Assembly (NCBI RefSeq): GCF_907164915.1 | Contig: NW_025919417.1 | Location: 1 to 64,000 of the forward strand | Direction of reading: 5' to 3' | Source: Impatiens glandulifera | Taxonomy: Eukaryota > Streptophyta > Magnoliopsida > Ericales > Balsaminaceae | Length of the DNA: 64,000 bases | Shown: piece after piece, positions 43,590 to 55,025 of the stretch | Numbering within the stretch: position 1 is the first letter of the stretch | How the letters are laid out: each line of letters opens with the position of its first letter | The notes under the pieces: generated by a model | What the model saw: the letters and a program-made list of their open reading frames with translations, nothing else | Databases searched by the model: none | What the model was told of the DNA's origin: nothing | Position numbers and translations under genes: made by a program

Positions 43590-44590
43590 AACCTAAAGTT
43601 ATTTGAAAACTTTCGGAATTGACTATGGTCAAAACCGAAAGTTTTCAAATAACTTTCGGTTTTGACCAAGGTCAATTCCGAAAGTTTTCAAATAACTTTC
43701 GGTTTTGACCATAGTCAATTCCGAAAGTTTTCAAATAACTTTCGGTTTTGACCATAGTCAATTCCGAAAGTTTTCAAATAAACTTTCGGTTTTGATGGTT
43801 ATTTCTGAAAGTTATGCCATTAACTTTCGGAATTACCACTTCACAAATTCTTAAATTAATTTGTTTTCAATCTTCTAATGTTTTTGAACAGCATTAATTT
43901 AACACATTTTATAACCTCAAAACATTACACACTCCATATGATCAAACTTGACACACATTCATAAGATAATCAAACACAAACATTCATATACACTTCTCTA
44001 TATAATCAAACACAATCATAAACATTTTAACATTAAACACAATATTAATTTTTAAAATACAAGAAACACTTGATTATATTAGTCAAGAATCTATATTGGA
44101 ATGTAAAAAACTAATTCATTTAACAAATTATGGAGGGGTAAAACCGAAAGTTATATCATTAACTTTCGGTTTTGATAGTTATTTCTGAAAGTTAATGATA
44201 TAACTTTCGGTATTACCATTTCACAATTTCTTAAATTAATTGGTTTCTCACATTCTAATGACATTGAACAACATTAATTTAACACATTTGATATCCTTAA
44301 AATATTGCACAATCCATATGATAAAAAATTACACACATTCATAAGATAATCAAACATAAACATTCATATACACTTCTCTATACAATCAAACACAATCATA
44401 AACATTTTAATATTAAACACAATATTAATTTTTAAAATACAATACACACTTGAATATATTTGTTAGGAGTCTATATTGAAAGGTAAAAAAAACAATTTAT
44501 TTAACAATTTGTCAAGTGGTAAAACCGAAAGTTTAAATAAACTTTCGGTTTTGATGGGTATTTGCGAAAGTTTTGAATAAACCTCTCGGT
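43590..44590. repeat. CACTA-type inverted motifs (CCGAAAGTT family)
   Basis: Repeated, often paired inverted motifs such as AAAACCGAAAGTT and AACTTTCGGTTTT lie around 43600-43835, 44140-44215 and 44520-44590. AT-rich spacers between them also match the right element at 55050-55900. Such clustered motifs are typical binding sites for TNPA-type proteins in En/Spm elements. Confidence 0.65.
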
Positions 44591-44627
44591 CCTGACCTTA
44601 AACAAAATGTATTTTTTTGAAAGGGTC

Positions 44628-45690
44628 AAAACCGAAGGTTTATTTGAAAACCTTCGGTTTTGTCCCTTCCCAACACTAAGAAAATTTTATGTTGTTTTTA
44701 AACAAGGGTCAAAACCGAAGGTTTATTTGAAAACCTTCGGTTTTGTCCCTTCCCAACACTTAGAAAATTTTCCTTTTTTTTAAACAAGGGTCAAAACCGA
44801 AGGTTTATTTGAAAACCTTCGGTTTTGTCCCTTCCCAACACTTAGAAAATTTTCTGTTTTTTTTTAAACAAGGGTCAAAACCGAAGGTTTATTTGAAAAC
44901 CTTCGGTTTTGTCCCTTCCCAACACTTAGAAAATTTTCTGTTTTTTTTAAACAAGGGTCAAAACCGAAGGTTTATTTGAAAACCTTCGATTTTGTCCCTT
45001 CCCAACACTTACAAAATTTTCTGTTTTTTTTAAACAAGGGTCAAAACCGAAGGTTTTCAAATAAACCTTTGGTTTTGTCCCTTCCCAACACTTAGAAAAT
45101 TTTCTTTTTTTTAAACAAGGATCAAAACCGAAGGTTTTCAAATAAATCTCCGGTTTGTCCCTTCCCAACACTTAGAAAATTTTATGTTTTTTTTAAACAA
45201 GGGTCAAAACCGAAGGTTTTCAAATAAACCTTCGGTTTTGTCCCTTCTCAACACTTAGAAAATTTTCTTTTTTTTAAACAAGGATCAAAACCGAATGTTT
45301 TCAAATAAACCTTCGGTTTGTCCCTTCCCAACACTTAGAAAATTTTCTGTTTTTTTTAAACAAGGGTCAAAACTGAAGGTTTTCAAATAAACCTTCGGTT
45401 TTGTCCCTTCCCAACACTTAGAAAATTTTCTGTTAATTTTAAACAAGGGTCAAAACCGAAGGTTTATTTGAAAACCTTCGGTTTTATCACTTCCCAACAC
45501 TTAGAAAATTTTCTGTTTTTTTTTAAAACAAGGGTCAATACCGAAGGTTTTCAAATAAACCTTCGGTTTTGTCCCTTCCCAACACTTAGAAAATTTTATG
45601 TTTTTTAAACAAGAGTCAAAACCGAAGGTTTATTTGAAAACCTTCAGTTTTGTCACTTCCCAACACTTAGAAAATTTTTGTCAATTTGAA
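44628..45690. repeat. Tandem array of about thirteen 82 bp hairpin units
   Basis: Each unit has AGGGTCAAAACCGAAGG, a short loop, CCTTCGGTTTTGTCCC, then TTCCCAACACTTAGAAAATTTT and a T-run. Copies of CTTAGAAAATTTT recur every 80-84 bp. Every unit can fold into a hairpin with a stem of about 14 bp. In about half of the units the loop is TTTATTTG, in the rest TTTTCAAATA. The array matches in design the one at 54316-55025. Confidence 0.85.
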
Positions 45691-45935
45691 AACCTTCAAT
45701 TTTGGCCATGCTGTTTTGTTAAAAATTATGATGATTAGCAAACCAAAGGAAAATAATTCATGAAGAACATATTAAAAACCAAACCAAACTAAAATAATTC
45801 ATGAACAACATATTAAAAACCAAACCAAACATAATAATAATAATTCATAATTATGAAAACAAAAAACATCAAAATGTCATCGTTCGTACGGAAAAGAAAA
45901 CACATAATTAATCAAACGGTATAATCTAGAAATTA

Positions 45936-46217
45936 TTAGATGGGGGGAGGAGGAGGTGGTTGATTCTGTCGACTCCTCAACAATTCAAGTTCTTGTTCGA
46001 GATTCTCCAATTTTTGTACCATTTCAGACCTGTCCTCTTTAATTTCCCTCAGCAATTGGCCTCTTTCCGCATCCATCAATCGGATTTGCTCTATTTCCAG
46101 CGTAATATTTCTCACCTCTTCCTCACGAGCCGCAATTTCTGTTTGTGCTAGCAAATTCTGGTAATACCGAGACAGTTTCTCCGGTGTACGCCGAAGACTA
46201 TGCCATGACTCACCCAT
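45936..46217 (-). CDS. Small CACTA accessory ORF (93 aa), left element
   Basis: The protein begins MGESWHSLRRTPEKLSRYYQ, continues NLLAQTEIAAREEE and then has a predicted coiled coil (IEQIRLMDAERGQLLREI ... LENLEQELELLRS), ending in a proline run. The first 30 residues match the N-terminus of the TNPA-type gene at 62304 (WWSLRKTPSKLSKRYQNLIVQ). It is intact in this element. A CT-rich leader (46510-46590) and hairpin arrays flank it. It may be a DNA-binding or dimerisation module related to TNPA; the function is not known. Confidence 0.6.
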   Translation of the reverse strand: MGESWHSLRRTPEKLSRYYQNLLAQTEIAAREEEVRNITLEIEQIRLMDAERGQLLREIKEDRSEMVQKLENLEQELELLRSRQNQPPPPPPI

Positions 46218-46226
46218 CCTAAATGC

Positions 46227-46265
<39 letters not shown>

Positions 46266-46947
46266 TAATCAAACAAAATAACCGTAACCTAAATCTAATA
46301 TAACTTAAATCAGACACAATAACAAATCTAACAAAATCATATATATTTAATAAACTAACTTAAATCTAATCTAAACAATAACAAATCTAAATCAAACTAC
46401 CAAACAAATAATCTAAACTAGCCTAAATCTAGATAATATAAACTAAATGATAAAAAATCTAAATCTAATAATAAACAGCAAAAAAAACAAATCAATCTAA
46501 CCTGAACGAAGAAGAGAATCGGCGGTGGAGGAGGCGGCTGCATCGCGGAAGAGAGAGAAAGGAGAGAGTGGAATGAAAAAGAGAAGGGTTAGGGTTTGTA
46601 TTTATAGAGATAGTTACCGAAGGTTTTCATATTACTTTAGTTGTTGATATTAGTCAAAACCGAAGGTTTATTAAAAACCCTTCGGAAATCACCAAACTTA
46701 GAATTATTTTTAATTGTTTTGGGATGAGTCAAAACCGAAGGTTTATTGGAAAACCTTCGCAAACAAGAATTTCAAAAAAGGTAAAACCGAAAGTTCTTTG
46801 AATAACCTTCGCAATTAAAAATCTCAGGAGTTGTAAAACGGAAGGTTTTTTTAAAAACCTTCGCAATTAACCCACATCCAACACTTAGAATTATTTTTTA
46901 TTTTTTGGGAAGGTAAAAACCGAAAGTTCTACAAAGAACTTTCAGTA
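46218..46947. other. CACTA leader and subterminal motifs
   Basis: A TA repeat (46231-46262) and an intron-like AT-rich stretch precede a CT-rich leader block (46510-46590, minus strand). CCGAAGGTTT motifs in both orientations (46615-46940) follow towards the element end. The same order occurs in the right element at 53160-53850. Confidence 0.6.
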
Positions 46948-46956
46948 CTAATTAGT

Positions 46957-47236
46957 GGGAAATTTGATGAAATGGCCCTCATAAGAGGTCTAATTTCAAA
47001 AAAGGCCCACGGTTGATAAAGTTGGCAAAAAGGGCCTTTTTTTCCTGTGAAAAGTCTGTAATACCCCTCGCGCGCCTGTTTTACCGCTCAATTATAAGAA
47101 ATGTATTTCTCACATTTGGTATTTCTCGCATTTGGTGCTCAATTACGAGAAATGTATTTCTCGCATTTGGTATTTCTCGCATTTGGTATTTCTCGCCTTT
47201 GGTATTTCTCGCCTTTAGTATTTCTCGCATTTGATA
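46957..47236 (+). repeat. MULE left terminal inverted repeat
   Basis: It pairs with 51013-51347. The first 150 or so bases align directly with few mismatches (CCTCATAAGAGGTCTAATT, GTAATACCCCTCGCGCGCC). The inner part is an array of short units (TATTTCTCGCATTTGG) that differs in copy number between the ends. Confidence 0.88.
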
Positions 47237-47388
47237 TATCAGAGTATATATTGAGATTCAGACATTTGTAAAATATATGAAAACGGCTAAGGTTTCGAAT
47301 CGATCTACAATAAACTACGAAGAACAATCTCCAATGGAGGACGCGATCGCGATGCATTCATCTCTGGATATCAGATTAACACACATAC

Positions 47389-47497
47389 ATGACAACGACT
47401 CAAGACAAGAACGCCTTATTATCGGAGGCTCCACTTTCCCCCGTCACTGTTGAACGCAATGTTCGCTCCGACCTCGACACCACACTTCCAAAGCCTT
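47389..47497 (+). pseudogene. Caleosin/peroxygenase first-exon fragment in the MULE
   Basis: The ATG at 47389 opens a 36-codon exon ending at a GTATGT donor (47498). The residues EAPLSPVTVERNVR and DLDTTLPKP match the N-terminal segment of plant caleosins, where LPKPY follows and an exon boundary fits the phase here. The EF-hand and oleosin-like regions are absent. Identification is from remembered family pattern and should be tested. Confidence 0.55.
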
Positions 47498-47729
47498 GTA
47501 TGTATTCTTTAGCTAGATCTTGTTCTTTCAAATTATTAAATCTTGAAGATTGGGTCTTTCAACAAATATGCAGACTTGGCTAGATAGGTCAACTGGGTTT
47601 GAAGGAAATTGTTGGTATTATATGAGATTAGAAATTTGAATCCCTAAAGTTGGATATTTTCTCTCTGTGATTAATTGGGTTTTTTTCATTTCTTCTTTAG
47701 TTCTAAGGGTTATTGTCTTATGTATACAG

Positions 47730-48803
47730 GATAAAATGAATCACCAAAAATGTTATAACAACAGACAAAGAACGAATCCGGGAGATACACTACCGGAAAA
47801 GGTGGATGTAAGTATCGAGATGTTTCTTAGGTTGTTGGTTGTTGGATTTCTACAAAAGTAAATTTGATTGTCTTACATATACTTTAGATATTCATACTCT
47901 TGTGTTTTATCTGCCAATTAATCACATGCCTATAATGTAGAACAAACTTCATTGAATACACAATTGTCATCTTCTAATATTGGATTTAGGCTTCTCCAAA
48001 AGATGGGTTGAAAAGGAAAAGGTCTTGGGAAGGATGAACAATGTAAATAAACATCAATTCTCCTATTGAAGTAGATTGATTATAATATGTTATAGCAAGG
48101 TTTTATGGGTGAACTGGCTCTCAACATAGACACGAGAATTTAACATTTCTTCAAGAACTTCATTGTTTGTGCATCTTTTATGTTTTCTCTATCAAATAAT
48201 TGGGTAGTAAATTATTTTTTCGATTTATATTAAGGAATAATTGAGCCAATAAGGACTCGTATGCGGGATGCAAAATTGGGAGTTGGAAAATAGGAAGAGG
48301 ATGATTTTTATACTGCTGAAGAAAATATCCAAAGGAAGAAACTTGACGTGGAATTAGAGGAGACAGAGGAGATTGCTAAGAAACGAGAGGTATGCTTTTT
48401 GCAGTTTGTATGTGTGCATACCCGGATAATTGGAGCTTGATGCTTGCTTCTTTTTTTTTACAAAACCAACATTTATTAGTAGAAGGCAGTACATATTTCT
48501 TTTATATGTGTGTCTTTTGAGGGGAATTGGTATCATCAAGTTTGGAAGGCCTTGAGAATTTTGTGCAGTTTTTATTACCTGGTTGCTTGCTTCTACTGCC
48601 AAGGTCCAAGAATCTGCAAAACAAGCTAAGCCAAAAAGGGAGGCAATTGTTTTTCCTTATTACTTCTGTTGGGACTCTTGTCATTGTTGTTTCCTAATTA
48701 GGCAGTTTCTTATGTTGGCCAGATTTCAAACAGTAGCTCGACAAAAAAGAAGGCAAAGATTCCAATAGCTTCAGTTTTCGAGAATGATAGTGACGAAGAA
48801 TAG
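47730..48803 (+). pseudogene. Captured fragments of an unidentified multi-exon gene
   Basis: Exon-like blocks with splice sites lie at 47730-47807 (followed by GTAAGT), 47990 onward, about 48318-48388 (KKLDVELEETEEIAKKRE, followed by GTATGC), near 48600-48643 (ESAKQAKPKRE), and 48721-48803 (STKKKAKIPIASVF ending NDSDEE and a stop). The product would be lysine/glutamate-rich with an acidic C-terminus, as in many nuclear proteins, but I do not recognise the gene. In-frame stops in some blocks suggest decay. Together with the caleosin-like exon it could form a chimeric transcript. Confidence 0.45.
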
Positions 48804-49646
48804 TGAAATATGTTTGTTGGGTTGAACCAGAATCTGTTTAAGTTTGTAAACTATTACTGTCTTTATGTCTCTCTTTTGCATCATCTTTAAGCAAACATTA
48901 TGTCAATTACAGTTTATTTATGGAGTTTTTACAGTCAGATTGTTGAGTGAAAATTACAGTTTATTTGTGGAGTTTTACAGTCAGTTTCTATCCAAATGTT
49001 TATTATTTTTTTGCTAAACCCATTATGTTATTAAGACCGCAGGCTAAAAAATACATGTTTTGAAATACTTTTATGAATATGAAAACCGAAATCAGATGAT
49101 AATTGACAAATCGTTGTCTGGTTTCATTTTACGAGTACAAATTTATAAGCATTTTTCATCATAAAACATGCACAATCTCTTAAAGTGATAGATAAAATAT
49201 TCTCTATAAAAGATACAGATTTTTCTTTATTTCATGTCAATCCGACAGACTCATGCTTCAACAACTATAATCTTAATGGAATCATGTCAATAAGAGGCTA
49301 ATTATGGAGACATTAAGAGGCTAACTATGGGCCTTGATAAGAACACAAAAACTCCTTGCGGCTTTTGCTTTGTCCTGTAAGAATTGTTGACATTATATAT
49401 GTTGGTATTAGATATAAACCCTTTAACCATCTTCTTTATTTATTCCCCATTTTCTTGACTAGATGTTTTACAAATTTGAATAGCATGTTTGGTATGACCC
49501 AAAATTGAAAACACTCACCTACATCAACATTCATAAATATGTATGCGTATCACAAGAATTGAAAGGGTATATGATTCTAATCTCAATTGTGAATCAAAAA
49601 ACAAAATTGATAAGTTTTTTAAAAGCAAAAGAGTCCCCCGGCTTTA
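48804..49646. other. MULE interior between captured genes
   Basis: This is AT-rich DNA containing the 3' end of the plus-strand captured gene and the 3' flank of RPL23. TTTATTTGTGGAGTTTT near 48961 nearly repeats a phrase at 48914. No further exon was recognised. Confidence 0.5.
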
Positions 49647-50919
<1,273 letters not shown>

Positions 50920-50953
50920 TTTGGCAACTTCAAAATACAAGGACAACGTGAAA

Positions 50954-50976
50954 TTAGGGTTTTAGAGTATTTATAT
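50954..50976 (-). promoter_or_regulatory. RPL23 TATA box and telo-box
   Basis: On the minus strand ATATAAATA (50976-50968) is followed by AAACCCTAA (50962-50954), then the ATG at 50919. The telo-box is a common element near the start of plant ribosomal protein and translation-related genes. The captured gene therefore seems to have kept its native core promoter, and the MULE end lies about 430 bp upstream. Confidence 0.75.
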
Positions 50977-51012
50977 GAGAACCCTAAATTTAGGATTCGT
51001 GGCAGGAGAATA

Positions 51013-51347
51013 TTACCAAATGCGAGAAATACCAAAGGCGAGAAATACCAAATACGAGAAATACATTTCTCGTAATTGAGCACCAAATGCGAGAAATACC
51101 AAATGCGAGAAATACATTTCTCGTAATTGAGCACCAAATGTGAGAAATACATTTCTCGTAATTGAGCACCAAATGCGAGAAATACCAAATGCGAGAAATA
51201 TATTTCTCGTAATTGAGCGGTAAAATAGGCGCGCGAGGGGTATTACAGACTTTTCACAGGGCAAAAAGGCCCTTTTTGCCAACTTTATCAATCGTGGGCC
51301 TTTTTTGGAATTAGACCTCTTATGAGGGTCATTTCATCAAATTTCCC
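51013..51347 (-). repeat. MULE right terminal inverted repeat
   Basis: This is the inverted partner of 46957-47236. Towards the interior it holds more copies of the units GCTCAATTACGAGAAATG and CATTTGGTATTTCTCG (read on the minus strand) than the left end. Together with the RPL23 promoter it forms the region upstream of that gene. Confidence 0.88.
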
Positions 51348-51356
51348 CTAATTAGT

Positions 51357-51489
51357 AAAACCGAAGGTTATACACCCCTCTCGGAATCTATTTTCAATAC
51401 CGAAAGATTTGTTCCTCTCGGGAGTATTTAGGAGAGTTTTATAAAACTTTCGGTAAAAACTATCGGTAAAGGTCGATTTTTTACCAGTG
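51357..51489 (-). repeat. Left CACTA terminal region
   Basis: On the minus strand it starts CACTGGTAAAAAATCGACCT and continues with CTTTACCGA.AGTTTTTACC, CTCTCCTAAATACTCCCGAG and AGATTCCGAGAGGGGTG. This is colinear with 53144-53270. The shared terminal block is about 130 bp, much longer than the usual short CACTA TIR, as expected for two copies of the same end. Confidence 0.85.
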
Positions 51490-52250
51490 GACGTTCATTA
51501 AACGTCAATAATTATGCGTCGCTAATTATACATTTTTTTGTAGTAAGGAGTGTATGATCGAAGACAAATTATAGTAAATAAGGACAAAACAAAAATTTCC
51601 AGAATGAACTAAACCAAACCTCCACAAATTAGGGTTTGGTGGAGGCACGTGTGGAAGACAAATAAGAATTTGTCTTTCAAAATTTCCAAAATGAACCGAA
51701 CCAAACCCTAATTTGTCTTCCCATCGAATTTGTCTAGTAAAGGGGCAGTGGAGGCACGTGTGGAAGACAAATTCTTTTTCATTTTTACAAAAGGGGTAGA
51801 TATGATCATTTGAAAGTTGAAACACTTTGGTGAATGGGAAGACACTATATATGATTCTACAAATTAGTATTAAATTTTATATAAATATTGAATTTCTAAA
51901 CAAAATCTCATTTATATGGAGTGGAGATGCTAAGGATGAGTAGTTTTGATTCCTGTAAGTATTTTGTGCTTTAATGATTCTATTTAAGTAACCTCTGCGT
52001 ATTAGATTGTCAGTCACATTCTTTTCTTCAATTAGGATGTTGATGATAATTTGTGCAAGGTCTAGAGGGATGAGTTCATGGTTCAGATGATGGTTACATT
52101 CTAAATAGTCATTATTGATAAGTAGTTTGACCGAGATAAAAATTTCATTTCTTATTATGTTATTTAGGATGACTAGATGTGAATGTTTGCTTGGTTAGAA
52201 AAGAATAAAATGATGATTATATGCTTGAATGGAAAGGAACAAAATGTTGG
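51490..52250. other. DNA between the two CACTA elements, left part
   Basis: It begins with a block whose complement, TTACTACAAAAAAATGTATAATTAGCGACGC, split at about 51515-51545, looks like the end of a different CACTA-type element. A 25 bp phrase with a CACGTG core (GTGGAGGCACGTGTGGAAGA) is present twice, near 51640 and 51748. The rest is AT-rich with no gene seen. Confidence 0.4.
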
Positions 52251-53143
52251 GTTTTGCAACAGCAAAAACTATGGATCTTCTTCGAAATCAAACCTGTAAC
52301 AAATCAGTTTCCAAATTGTCTATGACGACAAACAGATTATGAAGACAGAAATAGCACAAAGCAATAAACGACAACACAATATACGTGGTTCGGTCAAAAT
52401 TGACATACGTCCACGGGAGGGATAAGTTTCACTAAATCAAAGAAATGTCAATAGTAGAAACTTACATGCCCTGGTCTCAAATGAAAGAAGTGATTACACT
52501 AGGAATGATTGAACTACTCCACAATCAAAAGCTCCCACAATCTTTCTCTCTGGATCAGCCAAAGAATAAGAAGAAGAAGGAAACCAGAAAACCCTAGATC
52601 TGTAATTCACTCTCTCTCAACCTTACTATGTTATGAGAAAATACCCAAAAAAAGTATTTATACTCTAACACGTTTTCATAACAGAAAACCCTAACTCGTT
52701 TACCCAGAATTTAAAAAATCCGCCCGCAATGACAAGGAACAACTCAACAAAAAAAATCTTAACAAGATTTGTAGGACTGGAAGTAACCTTTGTGTGGAGT
52801 AATATGGAATGAAGCACATATGTCAACAATCTATGATGTTTCATTTGAAGATGTGCTAAGACAAGAGTCTTGACAGTTAGAAGCATATGTCAGTTCACCA
52901 TCTAAAGCATAAGCAGATATATCTACACTCTGTTCTTTCTTTTCTTTGGGCTTCACTGTACCATTCGCTTTATCATTTTTAAATTTCCAGCACTCGTTTT
53001 TCCAGTGATCCATTTTTCCACAGTAATGGCAAGCACCATCCTTCTTTGGAGCTCTAGACTTGCTTCTAGACTTTCCCCTACTCGAACCACTTCTATTAAT
53101 ATCCTTTGATCTTCCTCTATCAGCCACCAACATATCAGACTTA
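52251..53143 (-). pseudogene. Ty1-copia remnant (gag zinc knuckle and leader)
   Basis: The minus-strand frame 53133-52831 holds a basic, serine-rich stretch, a CCHC knuckle (CHYCGKMDHWKNEC), and the start of a gag-pol linker. The part at 52370-52440 contains TACGTGGTTCGGTCAAAATTGAC, a phrase common in plant copia LTR or leader regions. The right CACTA is inserted at 53144 with a possible 3 bp duplication beginning TTA. No LTR pair could be defined. Confidence 0.6.
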
Positions 53144-53640
53144 CACTAGTAAAAAAATCGACCTTTACCGACGGTTTTTACCGAAGGTTTTATAAAACTC
53201 TCCTAAATACTCCCGAGAGGAATAAATCTTTCGGTATTAAAAATAGATTCCAAGAGGGGTGTAAAACCTTCGGTTTTATCAATTATTACCGAAAGTTCTT
53301 TGTAGAACTTTCGGTTTTTACCTTCCCAAAAACCAAAAATAATTCTAAGTGTTGGATGTGGGTTAATTGCGAAGGTTTTTACAAAAACCTTCGGTTTTGA
53401 AATCCCGAGGATTTTTAATTGCGAAGGTTATTCAAAGAACCTTCGATTTTAACTTTTTTGAAATTCTCTTTTGCGAAGGTTTTCCAAAAACCTTCAGTTT
53501 TGACTCAATTAAAAATAATTTTATGTTTGGTAATGGTTATTTCCGAAGGGTTTGTAATAAATCTTCGGTTTTGACTAATATCAAAACCGAAAGTTATATG
53601 AAAACCTTCGGCATCTACCTCTATAAATACAAATCTTAAC
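53144..53640 (+). repeat. Right CACTA terminus and subterminal motifs
   Basis: The terminal CACTA is followed by alternating direct and inverted CCGAAGG/CCTTCGG motifs (for example near 53185, 53265, 53290, 53380, 53485 and 53590). These resemble TNPA-binding subterminal repeats of En/Spm. The short frame 53367-53639 is a by-product of the repeats. Confidence 0.75.
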
Positions 53641-53854
53641 CCTTCTCTTTTTCATTTCACTCTCTGCTTTCTCTCTCTCCCGCGCCGCAGCCTCCTCCTC
53701 CACGCCGCTTCTTCTCTTCTCGGGTTCAGGTTTGTTTCATTTGTTTTTTTTATTTGTTAGATTTATTATTTTGTTTGATTGAAGTTATATTAGATTTAGG
53801 TTACAGTTTTTTTGTTTGATTAATATATATACATATATCTGAAATGCATTTAGG

Positions 53855-54148
53855 ATGGGTGATTCATGGAATAGTCTTCGGCGTACACCGGAGAAATTGC
53901 CTCCGTGTTACCAGAATTTGCTGGCACAAACAGAAATTACGGCACGTGAGGAAGAGGTGAGACAGATGACGCTGGAAATGGAGCAAATCTGATTGAGGGA
54001 TGCGGAAAGAGGCCGATTGCTGAGTGAAATTAAAGCGGACAAGGCTGAAATGGCCCAGAGATTAGAGAATCTCGAACAGGAACTTGTATTGTTTAGGAGT
54101 CGACTGAATCAACTACCCCCTCCTCCCACCCCATCTAATAATTTCTAG
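53855..54148 (+). pseudogene. Small CACTA accessory ORF, right element (one stop)
   Basis: This is the counterpart of 45936-46217: MGDSWNSLRRTPEKL, YQNLLAQTEITAREEEV, a coiled-coil stretch, and a proline-rich end, 98 codons in all. A TGA near 53989 interrupts it (the intact left copy has arginine there). A CT-rich leader (53650-53730) with an AGGTTTG donor-like site precedes it, so the transcript may be spliced before the ATG. Confidence 0.6.
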
Positions 54149-54315
54149 ATTATATTGTTTGATTAATTATGTGTTTAGTTTCCCGTACGAACGATGACAT
54201 TTTTATGTGTTTTGTTATAATAATTATGAATTATTATTATTATCTTTGGTTTTGGTTTAATAAGTTGTTCATGAATTATTTTATTTTTGTTTCCTTTTCA
54301 CTTTTTTTTAAAAAA

Positions 54316-55025
54316 ATAGCATGGCCAAAACCGAAGGTTTTCAAATAAACCTTCGGTTTTGACCCTCGGTTAAAAAAATCTAAAAATTTTCTAAGTATGG
54401 GGAAGGGTAAAAACCGAAGGTTTATTAGAAAACTTTCAGTTTTGACCCTCGGTTAAAAAAATCTGAAAATTTTCTAAGTATGGGGAAGGGTAAAAACCGA
54501 AGGTTTATTTGAAAACCTTCGGTTTTGACCCATGTTTAAAAAAATCTAAAAACCTTTTAAGTATGGGGAAGGGTAAAAACCGAAGGTTTATTAGAAAACC
54601 TTCGGTTTTGAACCTCGGTTAAAACAATCTGAAAATTTTCTAAGTATGGGGAAGGGTAAAAACTGAAGATTTATTAGAAAACTTTCAGTTTTGACCCTCG
54701 GTTAAAAATATCTGAAAATTTTCTAAATATGGGGAAGGGTAAAAACCGAAGGTTTATTAGAAAACCTTCGGTTTTGACCCATGTTTAAAAAAATCTAAAA
54801 ATTTTCTAAGTATGAGGAAGGGTAAAAACCGAAGGTTTATTAGAAAAACTTCGGTTTTGACCCATGTTTAAAAAAATCTGAAAATTTTCTTAAGTATGGG
54901 GAAGGGTAAAAACCGAAGGTTTATTAGAAAACTTTCGGTTTTGACCCTCGGTTAAAAAAATCTGAAAATTTTCTAAGTATGGGGAAGGGTAAAAACCGAA
55001 GGTTTATTAGAAAACTTCCGGTTTT
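54316..55025. repeat. Tandem array of about nine 83 bp hairpin units
   Basis: Units read GGGGAAGGGTAAAAACCGAA, loop TTTATTAGAAAA, CCTTCGGTTTTGACCC, then TTAAAAAAATCTGAAAATTT and TCTAAGTAT. Periodicity is about 83 bp, and each unit forms a hairpin. The unit differs in spacer sequence from that of the left element but has the same design and orientation relative to the element. Confidence 0.85.

Noticed and set aside
44947..45171. ORF of 74 codons with repeated KTFGFDPCLKK units
   Set aside because: It is a translation of the 82 bp hairpin array.
43590..45690. CRISPR-like array (regular hairpin repeats)
   Set aside because: This is eukaryotic DNA with no cas genes. The spacers between units are themselves repeated, so it is a transposon tandem array.
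51526..51825. 99-codon minus-strand ORF next to the left CACTA end
   Set aside because: It covers the duplicated G-box phrase and AT-rich DNA and shows no recognisable domain.
53367..53639. 90-codon ORF in the CACTA subterminal region
   Set aside because: Its apparent repeats arise from CCGAAGG motifs, not from a protein family.
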